A DNA stretch of 47,705 nucleotides, from NCBI GenBank assembly GCA_021736575.1, contig JAIPFP010000013.1:1-47705 (forward strand), read 5' to 3'. Made by a program: the position numbers and the translations under genes. Shown piece by piece: positions 17,041-25,848 of this stretch. This DNA comes from Pirellula sp. Its GTDB lineage: Bacteria; Planctomycetota; Planctomycetia; Pirellulales; Pirellulaceae. Under the pieces are notes generated by a model, which saw nothing but the letters and a program-made list of their open reading frames with translations, had not been told where the DNA came from and searched no databases. The first letter of the stretch is position 1; every line of letters begins with the position of its first letter.

Positions 17041-18210
17041 ATGGCCCGCAAGAAATCAAATAAAGTTCGGATCGAGTTTCGCAAGAATCATCAATCCCAA
17101 GCCCGAGATGCGGATCTCACCAGCGATTACGCTTCGAATCAGGACGATATCGACACCGTTGCGTCGCAACGCGTGAGCGGCAAGGGAGAGCACACCCGCC
17201 ATCGAACGGTCAAAGGAAATTTGATCGATCGCGAGCAGCAGGATGCGTTTGGGCAGATTGACCTGGACGTAAACGTTCCATCGACGCTCAGCGGGTTGGT
17301 CCTGCGAGTTCACGGCTTGGAATCCATAGTACGCGTTGCCGATGGCCGGATTTTCCGATGTGCAGTCCGTCGCGTTCTTAAGAATCTTGCAACGGATCAA
17401 AGGCATGTTCTGGTCGCAGGCGATGAAGTGAAGTTGCTCCCCGAAGGAGCCGCTCAAGCGTGGATCGTACGCATTGAACCGCGACGTTCCACGTTGAGTC
17501 GCACCAGCAAGCAGCGTCGGCATGTTATTGTTGCCAACGTCGATCAGTTGCTAGTGGTAACGAGTGCAGCTCAGCCGTCGATCAAACCGAACCTGATCGA
17601 TCGAGTTTTGGCGACGGCCGAACAAAATCAGCTCGACGCTTGCATCTGCATTAATAAATGTGATTTGATCGATGTGGCAGCCTTGCAACCGCTAATTGGA
17701 ACGTATGCGCAGATGGGATATCGTGTGTTGATGGTCAGTGCGGCCAGGGGTTGGGGGCTGTCGCGACTGCGCGACATTACCCGCAATCGCAACAGTGTTG
17801 TGATTGGGCAGAGCGGTGTGGGTAAATCTTCGATTCTCAACGCGATTGACAAGGACCTCAAGCAACGCGTTCAGGCCGTTAGCTCAGAAAATCAAAAGGG
17901 CAAGCATACCACGACGACGGCTGAGGTTTTTCCGCTCAGTTATGGTGGGTCGATGATCGACACTCCCGGCGTGCGGCAATTCCAACTGTGGGATATTGTG
18001 ACCAGTGAAATGTCGGGTCTTTTTCGAGATATTCGGCCTTTTGCCTCAAATTGCCGTTATCCCAACTGCACTCACATTCACGAAAACTTATGCGCGGTCA
18101 AAGATGCGGTCGCCGACGGCAGGCTTGATGGGCGGCGTTACGATAGTTACTGCCAGATGGTTGAGAGTCCTGGCGAGATGGTGCGGGACGATTTTGAGGA
18201 GTTCGAATAG
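17041..18210 (+). CDS. rsgA: Ribosome small subunit-dependent GTPase RsgA
   Basis: The 389-residue protein is a circularly permuted GTPase that checks late 30S maturation. The motif order is G4 NKCD (205-208), then G1 GQSGVGKSS (256-264), then G3 DTPGVRQF, as expected for the permuted fold. An OB-type domain (residues about 80-150) precedes it, and a zinc knuckle CRYPNCTHIHENLC (C-x5-C-x-H-x5-C) follows. A basic N-terminal extension (MARKKSNKVRIEFRKNHQSQ) precedes the OB fold. I use the ATG at 17041 rather than 16990, which would lie inside ftsH. Confidence 0.95.
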   Translation: MARKKSNKVRIEFRKNHQSQARDADLTSDYASNQDDIDTVASQRVSGKGEHTRHRTVKGNLIDREQQDAFGQIDLDVNVPSTLSGLVLRVHGLESIVRVADGRIFRCAVRRVLKNLATDQRHVLVAGDEVKLLPEGAAQAWIVRIEPRRSTLSRTSKQRRHVIVANVDQLLVVTSAAQPSIKPNLIDRVLATAEQNQLDACICINKCDLIDVAALQPLIGTYAQMGYRVLMVSAARGWGLSRLRDITRNRNSVVIGQSGVGKSSILNAIDKDLKQRVQAVSSENQKGKHTTTTAEVFPLSYGGSMIDTPGVRQFQLWDIVTSEMSGLFRDIRPFASNCRYPNCTHIHENLCAVKDAVADGRLDGRRYDSYCQMVESPGEMVRDDFEEFE

Positions 18211-18328
18211 GCTTCGGTCCATTAGCTGATTGTCGCGAAGCACTCTTCCGGCTACACTGCTGAGGCTTATTTTCCCACCCTTTTTTTTTGGAGCTGCGGA
18301 TTCAAAATCCATTGCAGCGGAGTATTTC

Positions 18329-19645
18329 ATGAGCGCCACGTTCGCTTCGCCCAAAGTTGACGCCACCAAAGCCAAATTGAGTGTCGGTGGAAAGGATATC
18401 GAGCTGCCTGTGCTTGTCGGTACCGAAAACGACCGAGCCATCGATATCTCGAAACTACTGAAGGATACAGGGCATACGACGATTGATGACGGTTTCGCAA
18501 ACACAGCCGCTACGTCGAGTTCGATTACGTATTTGGACGGAGACCGGGGCATTCTGCGGTATCGCGGATATCCGATCGAAGAGCTGGCAGAGCACTGCGA
18601 TTTTCTGGAGACGAGCTACCTCCTAATCTATGGTGAATTACCAACGATCGCTCAGTTAGATAAGTTCAAAGATTCGATCGAAAAGCATACCATGTTGCAC
18701 GAGGACATGAGGTCGTTTTACAACGGCTTCCCTCGCGATGCACACCCGATGGCGATTCTTTCGAGTGTGGTGGGTGCCCTTTCGACATTCTATCAGGATG
18801 CGCTCGATCCACATGATCCAGACGAAGTAGAAGTTTCCATTCATCGCTTGATTGCTAAGTTGCCGACGATCGCAGCGTACAGTTATAAGAAAGCTTTTGG
18901 GCAGCCGTTTATCTATCCAGACAACAGTTTGGATTATTGCCAGAATTTTCTAAGCATGATGTTTGCGTTGCCAAGCGAGCGATATCAGCCGGACCCTGAT
19001 TTTGTACGCGCATTGAATTTATTGTTGATCGTTCACGCGGATCACGAACAAAACTGCAGTACTTCGACCGTCCGGTTGGTCGGCTCGTCGCAAGCTAATT
19101 TATTCGCGAGTATCTCGGCGGGCATTTGCGCATTATGGGGCCCTCTGCACGGTGGAGCGAATGAAGCTTGCGTAAATATGCTCAAACAGATCGCCGATGA
19201 TGGTGGCAACGTCAAAAAGTACGTTGATATGGCTAAGGATAAGTCGAGCAATTTCAGGCTGATGGGCTTTGGCCACCGTGTCTACAAGAACTATGACCCA
19301 AGAGCCAAAATCATCAAGGCAGCTTGTGATGTGTTGCTTAATAAACTGAATCTGAACGATCCCCTGTTTGAAGTAGCACAGGAACTAGAAGCGGTTGCGT
19401 TGCGCGACCCATACTTCGTCGAACGTAAGTTGTATCCGAATGTGGACTTCTATTCGGGCGTAATCTATCGGGCCATGGGGATCCCGATTCAGATGTTTAC
19501 TGTGCTATTCGCGATCGGTCGATTGCCAGGTTGGATCGCTCATTGGGTTGAAATGCAGAACTCGCCGAACACTCGCATCGGGCGACCGCGTCAAGTCTAC
19601 ACAGGGCCCGTCAAACGCGATATCGTTCCTATCGAGAATCGGTAG
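18329..19645 (+). CDS. gltA: Citrate synthase
   Basis: This 438-residue type II-like citrate synthase condenses oxaloacetate and acetyl-CoA in the TCA cycle. The catalytic residues are in place: His in GPLHGGANEAC, His in FGHRVYKNYDPRA, and the Asp/Arg region NVDFYSGVIYRAMG. The N-terminal small domain has SSITYLDGDRGILRYRGYPI. The ATG at 18329 is chosen over the track's 18230 because GGAG lies seven bases upstream and the extra 33 residues are hydrophobic and unlike the family. Near the upstream gene the spacing is 118 bp, so it may have its own promoter. Confidence 0.96.
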   Translation: MSATFASPKVDATKAKLSVGGKDIELPVLVGTENDRAIDISKLLKDTGHTTIDDGFANTAATSSSITYLDGDRGILRYRGYPIEELAEHCDFLETSYLLIYGELPTIAQLDKFKDSIEKHTMLHEDMRSFYNGFPRDAHPMAILSSVVGALSTFYQDALDPHDPDEVEVSIHRLIAKLPTIAAYSYKKAFGQPFIYPDNSLDYCQNFLSMMFALPSERYQPDPDFVRALNLLLIVHADHEQNCSTSTVRLVGSSQANLFASISAGICALWGPLHGGANEACVNMLKQIADDGGNVKKYVDMAKDKSSNFRLMGFGHRVYKNYDPRAKIIKAACDVLLNKLNLNDPLFEVAQELEAVALRDPYFVERKLYPNVDFYSGVIYRAMGIPIQMFTVLFAIGRLPGWIAHWVEMQNSPNTRIGRPRQVYTGPVKRDIVPIENR

Positions 19646-19657
19646 TAGGTGATTCGG

Positions 19658-20551
19658 ATGACGCTCAATACACAATCGCCAACAGTTGAGAAATTGGGGG
19701 AGGGAATTGACCAGCTACCTGATCGCACGGAGTTGACGATCAAGTTGGACCGGCCGTTATCCGAGTTGTCTTGGATCCAAAAATCATTGGTCTGCGCTGA
19801 ATTGGCTAGGCTCTCGTATGCCGAGCCCGGGCCAGTTGAAAAGATCGCGTATAATGCGGGCCTCGATCAATGTATCTTCGTCGCACGCGACGGAGCCGAG
19901 GCATATGTGTTAGGCAATCGCTTCGATTGTTTGATCGTATGCCGTGGCACAGAGCCGTCGCAATGGAACGACATCAGGGCGGACGCCAATGCATGGACTA
20001 TTGCGACGGACGTGGGTCGGGTTCATAGCGGTTTTCATGCCGAAGTGAACCAGCTATGGCCGTTGCTCGAACAGCAGATCAAAGAGAATCAGCGCACGAT
20101 GTGGTTCGCAGGCCACTCGTTGGGCGGCGCGATGTCTGCTGTGTGTGCTGTGCGTTGCAAACTCTCGCCGATACCGTCCAATCCAAAAGCGATCTTTTCG
20201 TATGGGGCACCCAGAGTTGGCAATAGGCCTTACACGTCCGTTTTGAAGGCCAAGCACTACCGCTGGGTCAACAACAATGATATCGTTCCGAGAATGCCAC
20301 CCAGGTGGCTGGGTTACCGGCACATGGGACAAGAGATTTATCTCAATCGACATGGCCGAATCAGCTATCTGCGTTCTTGGCTTCGCGTGCGCGATCGCTT
20401 TCGGGGACTGATTTCGTCGTTGCGAGTTGGAAAGTTAGATTACTTTAGCGACCACCCTATTGCGGAGTACATTGGCCGGATTGCGAAATTGTACCAAGAG
20501 GAACTTGCCGGCAATCCGGTAAAGACGCCCAAACACATCCCTGCCGAATAG
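19658..20551 (+). CDS. Class 3 lipase family protein
   Basis: The 297-residue protein has the alpha/beta-hydrolase core of class 3 lipases: CRGTEPSQWNDIRADA as the oxyanion/lid-side strand, nucleophile elbow GHSLGGA (Ser154), acid in WVNNNDIVPRMP, and a candidate catalytic His in DYFSDHPIAEYI. No signal peptide is visible, so a cytosolic or membrane-associated role is likely, unlike secreted fungal homologues. It starts 12 bp after gltA (ATG 19658 with AGGTG seven bases upstream; the track's GTG at 19649 is less likely), so read-through from gltA is probable. The physiological substrate cannot be told from the sequence. Confidence 0.88.
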   Translation: MTLNTQSPTVEKLGEGIDQLPDRTELTIKLDRPLSELSWIQKSLVCAELARLSYAEPGPVEKIAYNAGLDQCIFVARDGAEAYVLGNRFDCLIVCRGTEPSQWNDIRADANAWTIATDVGRVHSGFHAEVNQLWPLLEQQIKENQRTMWFAGHSLGGAMSAVCAVRCKLSPIPSNPKAIFSYGAPRVGNRPYTSVLKAKHYRWVNNNDIVPRMPPRWLGYRHMGQEIYLNRHGRISYLRSWLRVRDRFRGLISSLRVGKLDYFSDHPIAEYIGRIAKLYQEELAGNPVKTPKHIPAE

Positions 20552-20882
20552 TTGCGATTGAGAGGCAGAACGGGCTTCTTGTAGCGGTAGCGAAGCGAGC
20601 CTCCCGATGAATTCCCAAGTGATTTGCGAAGCCTCACCGGACAGCTTTTGCTTTTCCGCACCATAGTGAGCGCCTTCTGAGTTTACGCTGGCCTGCGCCG
20701 CCAGAGTCTTTTTGTAGGTTCGGTTTCCGGGTTTGAATCTCGAATTCACACGAAAACCTTCCTTTCCCAATCACCGAAAGATCTGCTATACTTTTCCAAT
20801 ACTTTTAAGGGAAGAGCATTTTGACGCACTCCCGAACATTTTCCATATTGAACGGCCAACGGCCTGCGAAAAGACTTTTTCT
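20552..20882 (+). promoter_or_regulatory. Intergenic region with candidate -10 (TATACT)
   Basis: No gene is evident; the minus-strand ORFs of 74 and 111 aa overlap the lipase 3' end and look like shadows. TATACT at 20787-20792 lies about 90 bp before the ATG at 20883 and is the best promoter-like site. Confidence 0.35.
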
Positions 20883-22619
20883 ATGTCGGATCATTGGAAT
20901 GGCATTGCAAATCTGCTCGGTACTCCTTCTCTTAACCCGATTAGCAAGAAGTCCGACAACTCAAAGCCTCAAAAACCAGCGGTTGTGTTTGAGCAGCCCT
21001 CCCAAGTCGAGGAGGCACACGCGGAACCTGTGATTTCGCAAGCGGTTGAGTTGTCCAAGCCTGAGCCCTCGCGGTTGCGCAGCTCGTGGGATGCGGTCGC
21101 TCAGTTCTTTGGTGTTTCGTCGCCTGAGCCGCCGCAGCAATCAACCGCTCGCGCAAGCGAACTGCCGAGCGATCCCTCGGATTCGGAAACAAAGCAGTTT
21201 GGAGCGCCGAGCCGTAAAAGCAAGCCGAGCATGTGGGGTGTTTCCGAAGAGCCGGTGGCTAGAAACGACGCATCGGTTGAAGTCGACGCTACGCGACCGC
21301 CAGCGAGGGAAGTCCGCGACTCCCGCGCATCTCGCGAAAGCCCAACTCGTGAAAGTGGCAGCAGAATAAACACAAAAGAACGTAGCCCTCGCTCGGACGA
21401 AGCCCCTCCGTCCTCAAGACGCGAGGTCAACGCAGTCGACGTTGAGCCTGGTTTTGGAGAACCAACGAGCCGCAGAGCCACGACGCAAACCTCCCGAAGC
21501 GAGGCAAAGGAGACGCCGAGTTCCGACCGCCGTTCAACGCGACGGCCACCGCGAAGAGGGCGCTCGGTTGCAGACGAGTCTATTCCAATCGACGAGCCAA
21601 CTGTCGACCCTGTTTTCGATATCGATGAGCCATTTGGTTTGGGTGTCGAGAAAAGCTCTGATGATCGATCGGAACCGGTCCGAAGTCCATCTTCTCGAGG
21701 AGGAAGAGGTCGAGGGTCAAGAGATTCCGGTCGCGACGTCGAGCCAAGAGATGTTGAACGATCCGAGAGTTCAGAGATTGGCGAAAGGCCAGCGAGAACG
21801 GATCGACCAGAAAGAGGCGATAGGCCGGAACGCGGTCCAAGGCCAGAACGCGGTACAAGGCCAGAACGGTCCGATCGTCCGATCCGTCAGGAACGGGCCA
21901 ACCGGGCTGAGCGTTCCGATATCCCAGAAAGAACCGATCGACCAGATCGGGCTGAAAGAACAGATCGACCAGATCGTGCGACGCGACCCGAGCGACCCGA
22001 AAGAGTCAGCCGGCCAGAACGAGCGGATAGGTCGGACCGAGCTAGTAGGCCAGAGCGTACCGAAAGTTCTGATCGTGCTAGTCGACCAGAAAGAGCTCCG
22101 GACCGTGGCAGAAGCCCGCGAGATGATCGCAGCGGACGCGATAGCAACGTCCGTGAATCCAGTGCCCGTGACGAACGTCGAGATATGCCGGCACATTCCA
22201 AATCGATTCCTAAACCAACCGGATTCGGAGCAGGACTGCACGATGATGATGATGATTTCGGATTTCGCGATGAGCCGATTCTTCTGGAACAAGCGGAATT
22301 CGTGACGGTTGACGATGACGACTTGGATGCATCTGGTTCGGAGATTGCGGTTAAAGATTTGGATGATCGCGAAGCGCGACCCAAACGTCGTCGAGGGCGA
22401 GGACGTGGACGACGTAGCGGGGGAGTCGCCGACGAAAAGGGTGAACGAAGCGAGTTGGACGGAGATGAGGATGGGAGCGAAGTCGTTTCCAGAAATACGA
22501 AAATCCCTTCTTGGCAAGATGCGATTGGAACCTTGGTTGCCACCAACATGGAAAACCATCAACGCACACAGAGTCATAGCCGCAACTCGCGAGGCAGGGG
22601 CCCTCGACGCGACCGATAA
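20883..22619 (+). CDS. Long disordered Arg/Asp/Glu-rich protein with conserved W motifs
   Basis: The 578-residue product starts at ATG 20883 (MSDHWNGIANLLGTP); the track start at 20733 adds 50 residues unlike the rest. Nearly all of it is low complexity: Ser/Pro/Glu-rich first, then a run of RPERxDRP-type repeats, then an acidic patch (LHDDDDDFGFRDEP) and Arg/Gly clusters (KRRRGRGRGRRSGG). Three short ordered-looking islands share a pattern: HWNGIANLLGTP at the N-terminus, SWDAVAQFFGVS near 70, and SWQDAIGTLVAT near the C-terminus. I believe similar proteins occur in other planctomycetes, with no known function. RNA or ribosome association would suit the RGG-like composition but is inference. 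Overlapping 287-288 aa ORFs in other frames are shadows. Confidence 0.75.
   Translation: MSDHWNGIANLLGTPSLNPISKKSDNSKPQKPAVVFEQPSQVEEAHAEPVISQAVELSKPEPSRLRSSWDAVAQFFGVSSPEPPQQSTARASELPSDPSDSETKQFGAPSRKSKPSMWGVSEEPVARNDASVEVDATRPPAREVRDSRASRESPTRESGSRINTKERSPRSDEAPPSSRREVNAVDVEPGFGEPTSRRATTQTSRSEAKETPSSDRRSTRRPPRRGRSVADESIPIDEPTVDPVFDIDEPFGLGVEKSSDDRSEPVRSPSSRGGRGRGSRDSGRDVEPRDVERSESSEIGERPARTDRPERGDRPERGPRPERGTRPERSDRPIRQERANRAERSDIPERTDRPDRAERTDRPDRATRPERPERVSRPERADRSDRASRPERTESSDRASRPERAPDRGRSPRDDRSGRDSNVRESSARDERRDMPAHSKSIPKPTGFGAGLHDDDDDFGFRDEPILLEQAEFVTVDDDDLDASGSEIAVKDLDDREARPKRRRGRGRGRRSGGVADEKGERSELDGDEDGSEVVSRNTKIPSWQDAIGTLVATNMENHQRTQSHSRNSRGRGPRRDR
21801..22113 (+). repeat. Degenerate tandem repeat encoding RPERxDRP blocks
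   Basis: About 310 bp of imperfect short repeats (CGACCAGAAAGAG-like units) encode alternating Arg with Pro/Glu/Asp. They open all frames on both strands, which explains the long shadow ORFs here. Confidence 0.6.
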
Positions 22620-22812
22620 CGGCCAATGGCAATCCACTTTCGCTTTGAAAAAGTGTTTTTATACGGGAGCGGCATGAGCCGCCCCGCGAATCCCTAGGTG
22701 AGTTGTGACTCCTCAATGGACATCTTGGGCGGTTCCGCGACAAAATGGATACCATCGAGCTAACGGCTTGGGGTTTAATTCTCGCTAAAGCATGTTACAA
22801 TTTAAACAACGC

Positions 22813-22824
22813 CGGTTTAAACCG
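22813..22824. promoter_or_regulatory. Perfect palindrome CGGTTTAAACCG, candidate operator
   Basis: The 12-bp palindrome lies 90 bp upstream of the response-regulator ATG and 11 bp after a TACAAT (22796-22801) that could be a -10 box. Other TTTAAA-containing words occur on either side. Its position would suit a repressor or autoregulatory site. Confidence 0.4.
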
Positions 22825-22913
22825 ACTTGTTCTTCGCGAAAAGTTCACGAAAAAACGGTTTTTCAGTTTAAAAAGTAACCAATCCCGCCTGTTTTTGCTT
22901 TGGAGTAGTACTT

Positions 22914-23531
22914 ATGTTCACGCCTACGGTTTATGTGATTGATGACGATGAAGGATCGAGGAAATCGATCGAGTGTTTGTTCAACGTCCATGGAATCCAC
23001 ACGGCTACGTTCGAATCTGCCGTTGCTTTTCTGGAGACAAAAGTCCAGCCAGTGGGGTGCATTGTTACCGATCTCAAAATGCCGAACATGAATGGATTAG
23101 AGCTTTTGGAGAAGTTGCGCGATGCGGGATGGAAACTTCCGGCAATTATCATCACCGCCTTCGGTGAAGTTTCATCCTGCGTCGGAGCTTTGAAAGCGGG
23201 AGCAGTCGACTATTTCGAAAAACCAGTGCCACCCGAGACGCTGATCGCCCGAGTAAAAGAGTGTTTGATTGCAAGCGAGAAAAAGTACGAATCGTTACTT
23301 GCTCAGCAAATCGCGGAGAAAAAGATCAAGAGTTTGACGAACAAAGAAACTGAGGTTTTGGAACTTCTGGTTCGAGGACTATCGATGAAAACGATCGCCG
23401 CCGATTTTGGTACGAGCTTTCAGGCAGTCTCGCGACATCGCCAACGAATCCTTGAAAAGCTAGGAGTCGAAGGGGACGTAAACATGGTTCGATGGGTACT
23501 TGACCATCGTCGTGCTGTCGCTGCTGGTTAG
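22914..23531 (+). CDS. FixJ/NarL-type response regulator
   Basis: The 205-residue protein has a receiver domain (acidic pocket in VIDDDEG, phospho-acceptor D53 in VTDLKMP, T81 and K103 in YFEKPV) and a LuxR-type helix-turn-helix (about 138-195: LTNKETEVLELLVRGLSMKT, SRHRQRILEKLGV). It should act as a phosphorylation-controlled transcription factor. The start is supported by GGAG eight bases upstream. No histidine kinase is adjacent, so it is an orphan here; its target could include its own promoter, given the palindrome upstream. Confidence 0.93.
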   Translation: MFTPTVYVIDDDEGSRKSIECLFNVHGIHTATFESAVAFLETKVQPVGCIVTDLKMPNMNGLELLEKLRDAGWKLPAIIITAFGEVSSCVGALKAGAVDYFEKPVPPETLIARVKECLIASEKKYESLLAQQIAEKKIKSLTNKETEVLELLVRGLSMKTIAADFGTSFQAVSRHRQRILEKLGVEGDVNMVRWVLDHRRAVAAG

Positions 23532-23542
23532 GCGACGGGCCC

Positions 23543-24499
23543 TTACGTTTTTTGCAACATTTGCGAAACCAATCGATCTCGTAGGACGATTCCAACCAAC
23601 TGTCCCGTGGAATTAACGATTCGCCCCAGTTTGCTGTTTTGAGAAACCATTTTATTAAGGACGGCAATATGTCCGTCATTTTCCTCAAACGTGGATACTG
23701 CTTTTAGCTTTGGCGGCTTGAGATGCCCACTTAGTTCATTGGCGTCGTAGTAACCCACAAGCCTCTTGTCGCGTGGGTGAAGGACTGGCAAAATCAGTTG
23801 ATTGGACTTCAAGACGATTTGCTTTGCTTCGTCGATTGGCGTGCCAAGTTGAACGGATCGCAAGCCTCGTAACGGCATGCAGTATCGGGAAATCGGATCG
23901 CTTCCGTAAGCAAACATATTTTGAACAAGATCTCGCTGCACGGGTTCCAAGAGTCCTGCCTGTTCCCCTTCTTCGAGAACCTGACGCAATTCACGCCTTG
24001 CGAGGGCTGGTCGAATCCTGAGGGGCTCTTCTCCTAAGATTCGTTGAAGCCAACGGCTCAGAAGATAGAGTATCCAGGTCAACGGCAGCGCAATGATCGT
24101 TAGCAGGAACAGCGGCCATCCGGCTTTTTGAAGCAATCGGTGAGGTATTTGGTGGAAAAGGCTCTTTGGCAATAGCTCGCAGAAAATAAACAATAGCGGC
24201 GTGCTCAATATACTGACGGCGATATTCACTCGCGGGTCATCGTAACCGAAGATCTCGAGCACGAGCCAAGCAACACCAACTGGTACCGCATAATTTGCGA
24301 CTGTATTTCCAACGAGCAACGTGGAAACAAAGAGTCCAGGATGGTTCGTAAGCCAAAGCAACCCTCGGGCGACTCGCGACCCATCGACTGCATCAAGAAC
24401 CAAGCGAACACGTGGAACGCGATAAAGCCCTGTTTCCACTCCGCTACAAAAAGCGCTCAAGGCACATGCGCCGAGAATGAGCAAAATCGGTAGAATCAA
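23543..24499 (-). CDS. DUF21/CNNM-type membrane protein with CBS pair (short form)
   Basis: This 318-residue protein has an N-terminal DUF21 membrane domain (ILPILLILGACALSAFCSGVE, STLLVGNTVANYAVPVGVAWLV, FCELLPKSLFHQIPH) and a cytosolic CBS-like region ending QLVGIVLRDRLV. CNNM/CorC relatives take part in Mg2+ or other cation export; older annotations call them hemolysins. Unlike its upstream partner it lacks a clear CorC_HlyC C-terminal domain. The start is TTG at 24499: GGAGG lies six bases upstream and the TTGA overlaps the partner's stop, so the pair is translationally coupled and may heterodimerise. Confidence 0.85.
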   Translation of the reverse strand: MILPILLILGACALSAFCSGVETGLYRVPRVRLVLDAVDGSRVARGLLWLTNHPGLFVSTLLVGNTVANYAVPVGVAWLVLEIFGYDDPRVNIAVSILSTPLLFIFCELLPKSLFHQIPHRLLQKAGWPLFLLTIIALPLTWILYLLSRWLQRILGEEPLRIRPALARRELRQVLEEGEQAGLLEPVQRDLVQNMFAYGSDPISRYCMPLRGLRSVQLGTPIDEAKQIVLKSNQLILPVLHPRDKRLVGYYDANELSGHLKPPKLKAVSTFEENDGHIAVLNKMVSQNSKLGRIVNSTGQLVGIVLRDRLVSQMLQKT

Positions 24500-25824
24500 T
24501 GAATGCCTCCGGATTCATCGAGCGAAATATCAAACTCGGAGCTTGTGATCTGAACAAACATTTCACCACGGCGAGGTATATCCGTTACCTGCAATTTAAA
24601 CGGTCCCCATTCGACTTGATCGTCGACTTGAGCAATACGCCGCAATTGGCTTTGCAGTACGCCCGCGATTGTTGCATCGCGAGTTTCCGGCAACTTGATT
24701 CCGAGTGATCGTTCCAATTGCTTTACTCTTGTAGCGCCTGTTACTTCCCATTTGGCTTCGCCTGTCATCGCAAAAAGAGGCCGCCCCATTGCATTGATGG
24801 CGGCAGAAGGGCTAGCGAAAACCGCTTCGATGATATCCTCCACGAACAGCACTCCGATGGTATCTCCTCGTTCATTGACAACGATGGCCACTTTGATGTC
24901 TAGTTTGAGCAGCATTTGAAATACGGACGCTAGGCTTGCGCACCAAGGTACATAGACTGCGGGAAGGGTGACGGGCACCGAGCGTTGCTCTATGGAACGT
25001 TGCAGTTGCTCGATCGTTGTTGTGGCGGTGACTTCGCTATCCGACTTGGATAATACCAAAACAATTTTCTGGCGGCTCTCATCAAGCGTTTCTTGGCTTT
25101 GCTCGTCCATCCATTCTTGAATTTGACCGAGAGTAGCTGGTAGAGTGATGGCAGCAAACTGGCTCTTGGGGTGCATCCAGTCGGGCGTTTGAATGTTGGA
25201 CAATTGAAGAATGTTCTGAAGAATACCCTTTTCCAAATCGATCATTTTCGAATCGGTTTCGCTCAATTCAATCGCTCGCTCGAGATCGGTGGTTTCCAAC
25301 ACGGACTCAGGAATGAGTCCTGGCAAAATCAGTCGTCGACAAACATCGTTGATCGCTTGCATCGCAATCGCCAACGGGCGGACGGCTTGCATGATCAGCG
25401 ACATCGGAATTGCAATGAAACGCCCGATCTTGAGCGGAGCAAGAACGCCAACGCTTTTTGGCAACAATTCACCGAATAAAATGACAATTGCTACCGTTGC
25501 AAAGCCAAATACAAACGACCAACCATCCCAAGCATCGGTTTTTGTCATCCACGATGAAATCACATTGGCGCACGCAAAAAAGGTGATATTGATAACTAGG
25601 TTGCAGAGCAGGATGCAGGACAATAGATGCGATGGGTTGCTGAGCAGTTTCTCGATGCATTTGTCGCTAGGTCGCGAAAGATGCAATTGCGATCGCTGTG
25701 CGGTTGTTAGAGAAAACAACGCAGCCTCGCTTGCCGAAAAGAGCGCCGACAAGGCAAGCATCGCCATCAGCGCACCGATCGCTAAAAGCCACGCGATCGG
25801 GCTAACGTCGTTCACGGTTGGCAA
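24496..25824 (-). CDS. CNNM/CorC-like membrane protein (DUF21, CBS, CorC_HlyC)
   Basis: The 442-residue protein has DUF21 (AMLALSALFSASEAALFSLT, FATVAIVILFGELLPKSVG), a CBS pair (LPAVYVPWCASLASVF, VAIVVNERGDTIGVLFVEDI) and a C-terminal CorC_HlyC-like beta domain (GVLQSQLRRIAQVDDQVEWG). Family members are linked to Mg2+/Co2+ transport. It begins at TTG 25824 with AGGA upstream; no better in-frame ATG exists nearby. It lies 24 bp after the ABC permease gene and overlaps the next DUF21 gene by four bases, making a three-gene membrane operon. Confidence 0.88.
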   Translation of the reverse strand: MPTVNDVSPIAWLLAIGALMAMLALSALFSASEAALFSLTTAQRSQLHLSRPSDKCIEKLLSNPSHLLSCILLCNLVINITFFACANVISSWMTKTDAWDGWSFVFGFATVAIVILFGELLPKSVGVLAPLKIGRFIAIPMSLIMQAVRPLAIAMQAINDVCRRLILPGLIPESVLETTDLERAIELSETDSKMIDLEKGILQNILQLSNIQTPDWMHPKSQFAAITLPATLGQIQEWMDEQSQETLDESRQKIVLVLSKSDSEVTATTTIEQLQRSIEQRSVPVTLPAVYVPWCASLASVFQMLLKLDIKVAIVVNERGDTIGVLFVEDIIEAVFASPSAAINAMGRPLFAMTGEAKWEVTGATRVKQLERSLGIKLPETRDATIAGVLQSQLRRIAQVDDQVEWGPFKLQVTDIPRRGEMFVQITSSEFDISLDESGGIH

Positions 25825-25848
25825 CTTACATTTTCCTAAAGTAGCAGT

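Noticed and set aside
21442-22305. 287-aa plus-strand ORF and 288-aa minus-strand ORF (21771-22637)
   Set aside because: Both overlap the disordered protein in its Arg/Glu repeat region, where the repeats keep several frames open; no signal peptide, ribosome site or domain supports them.
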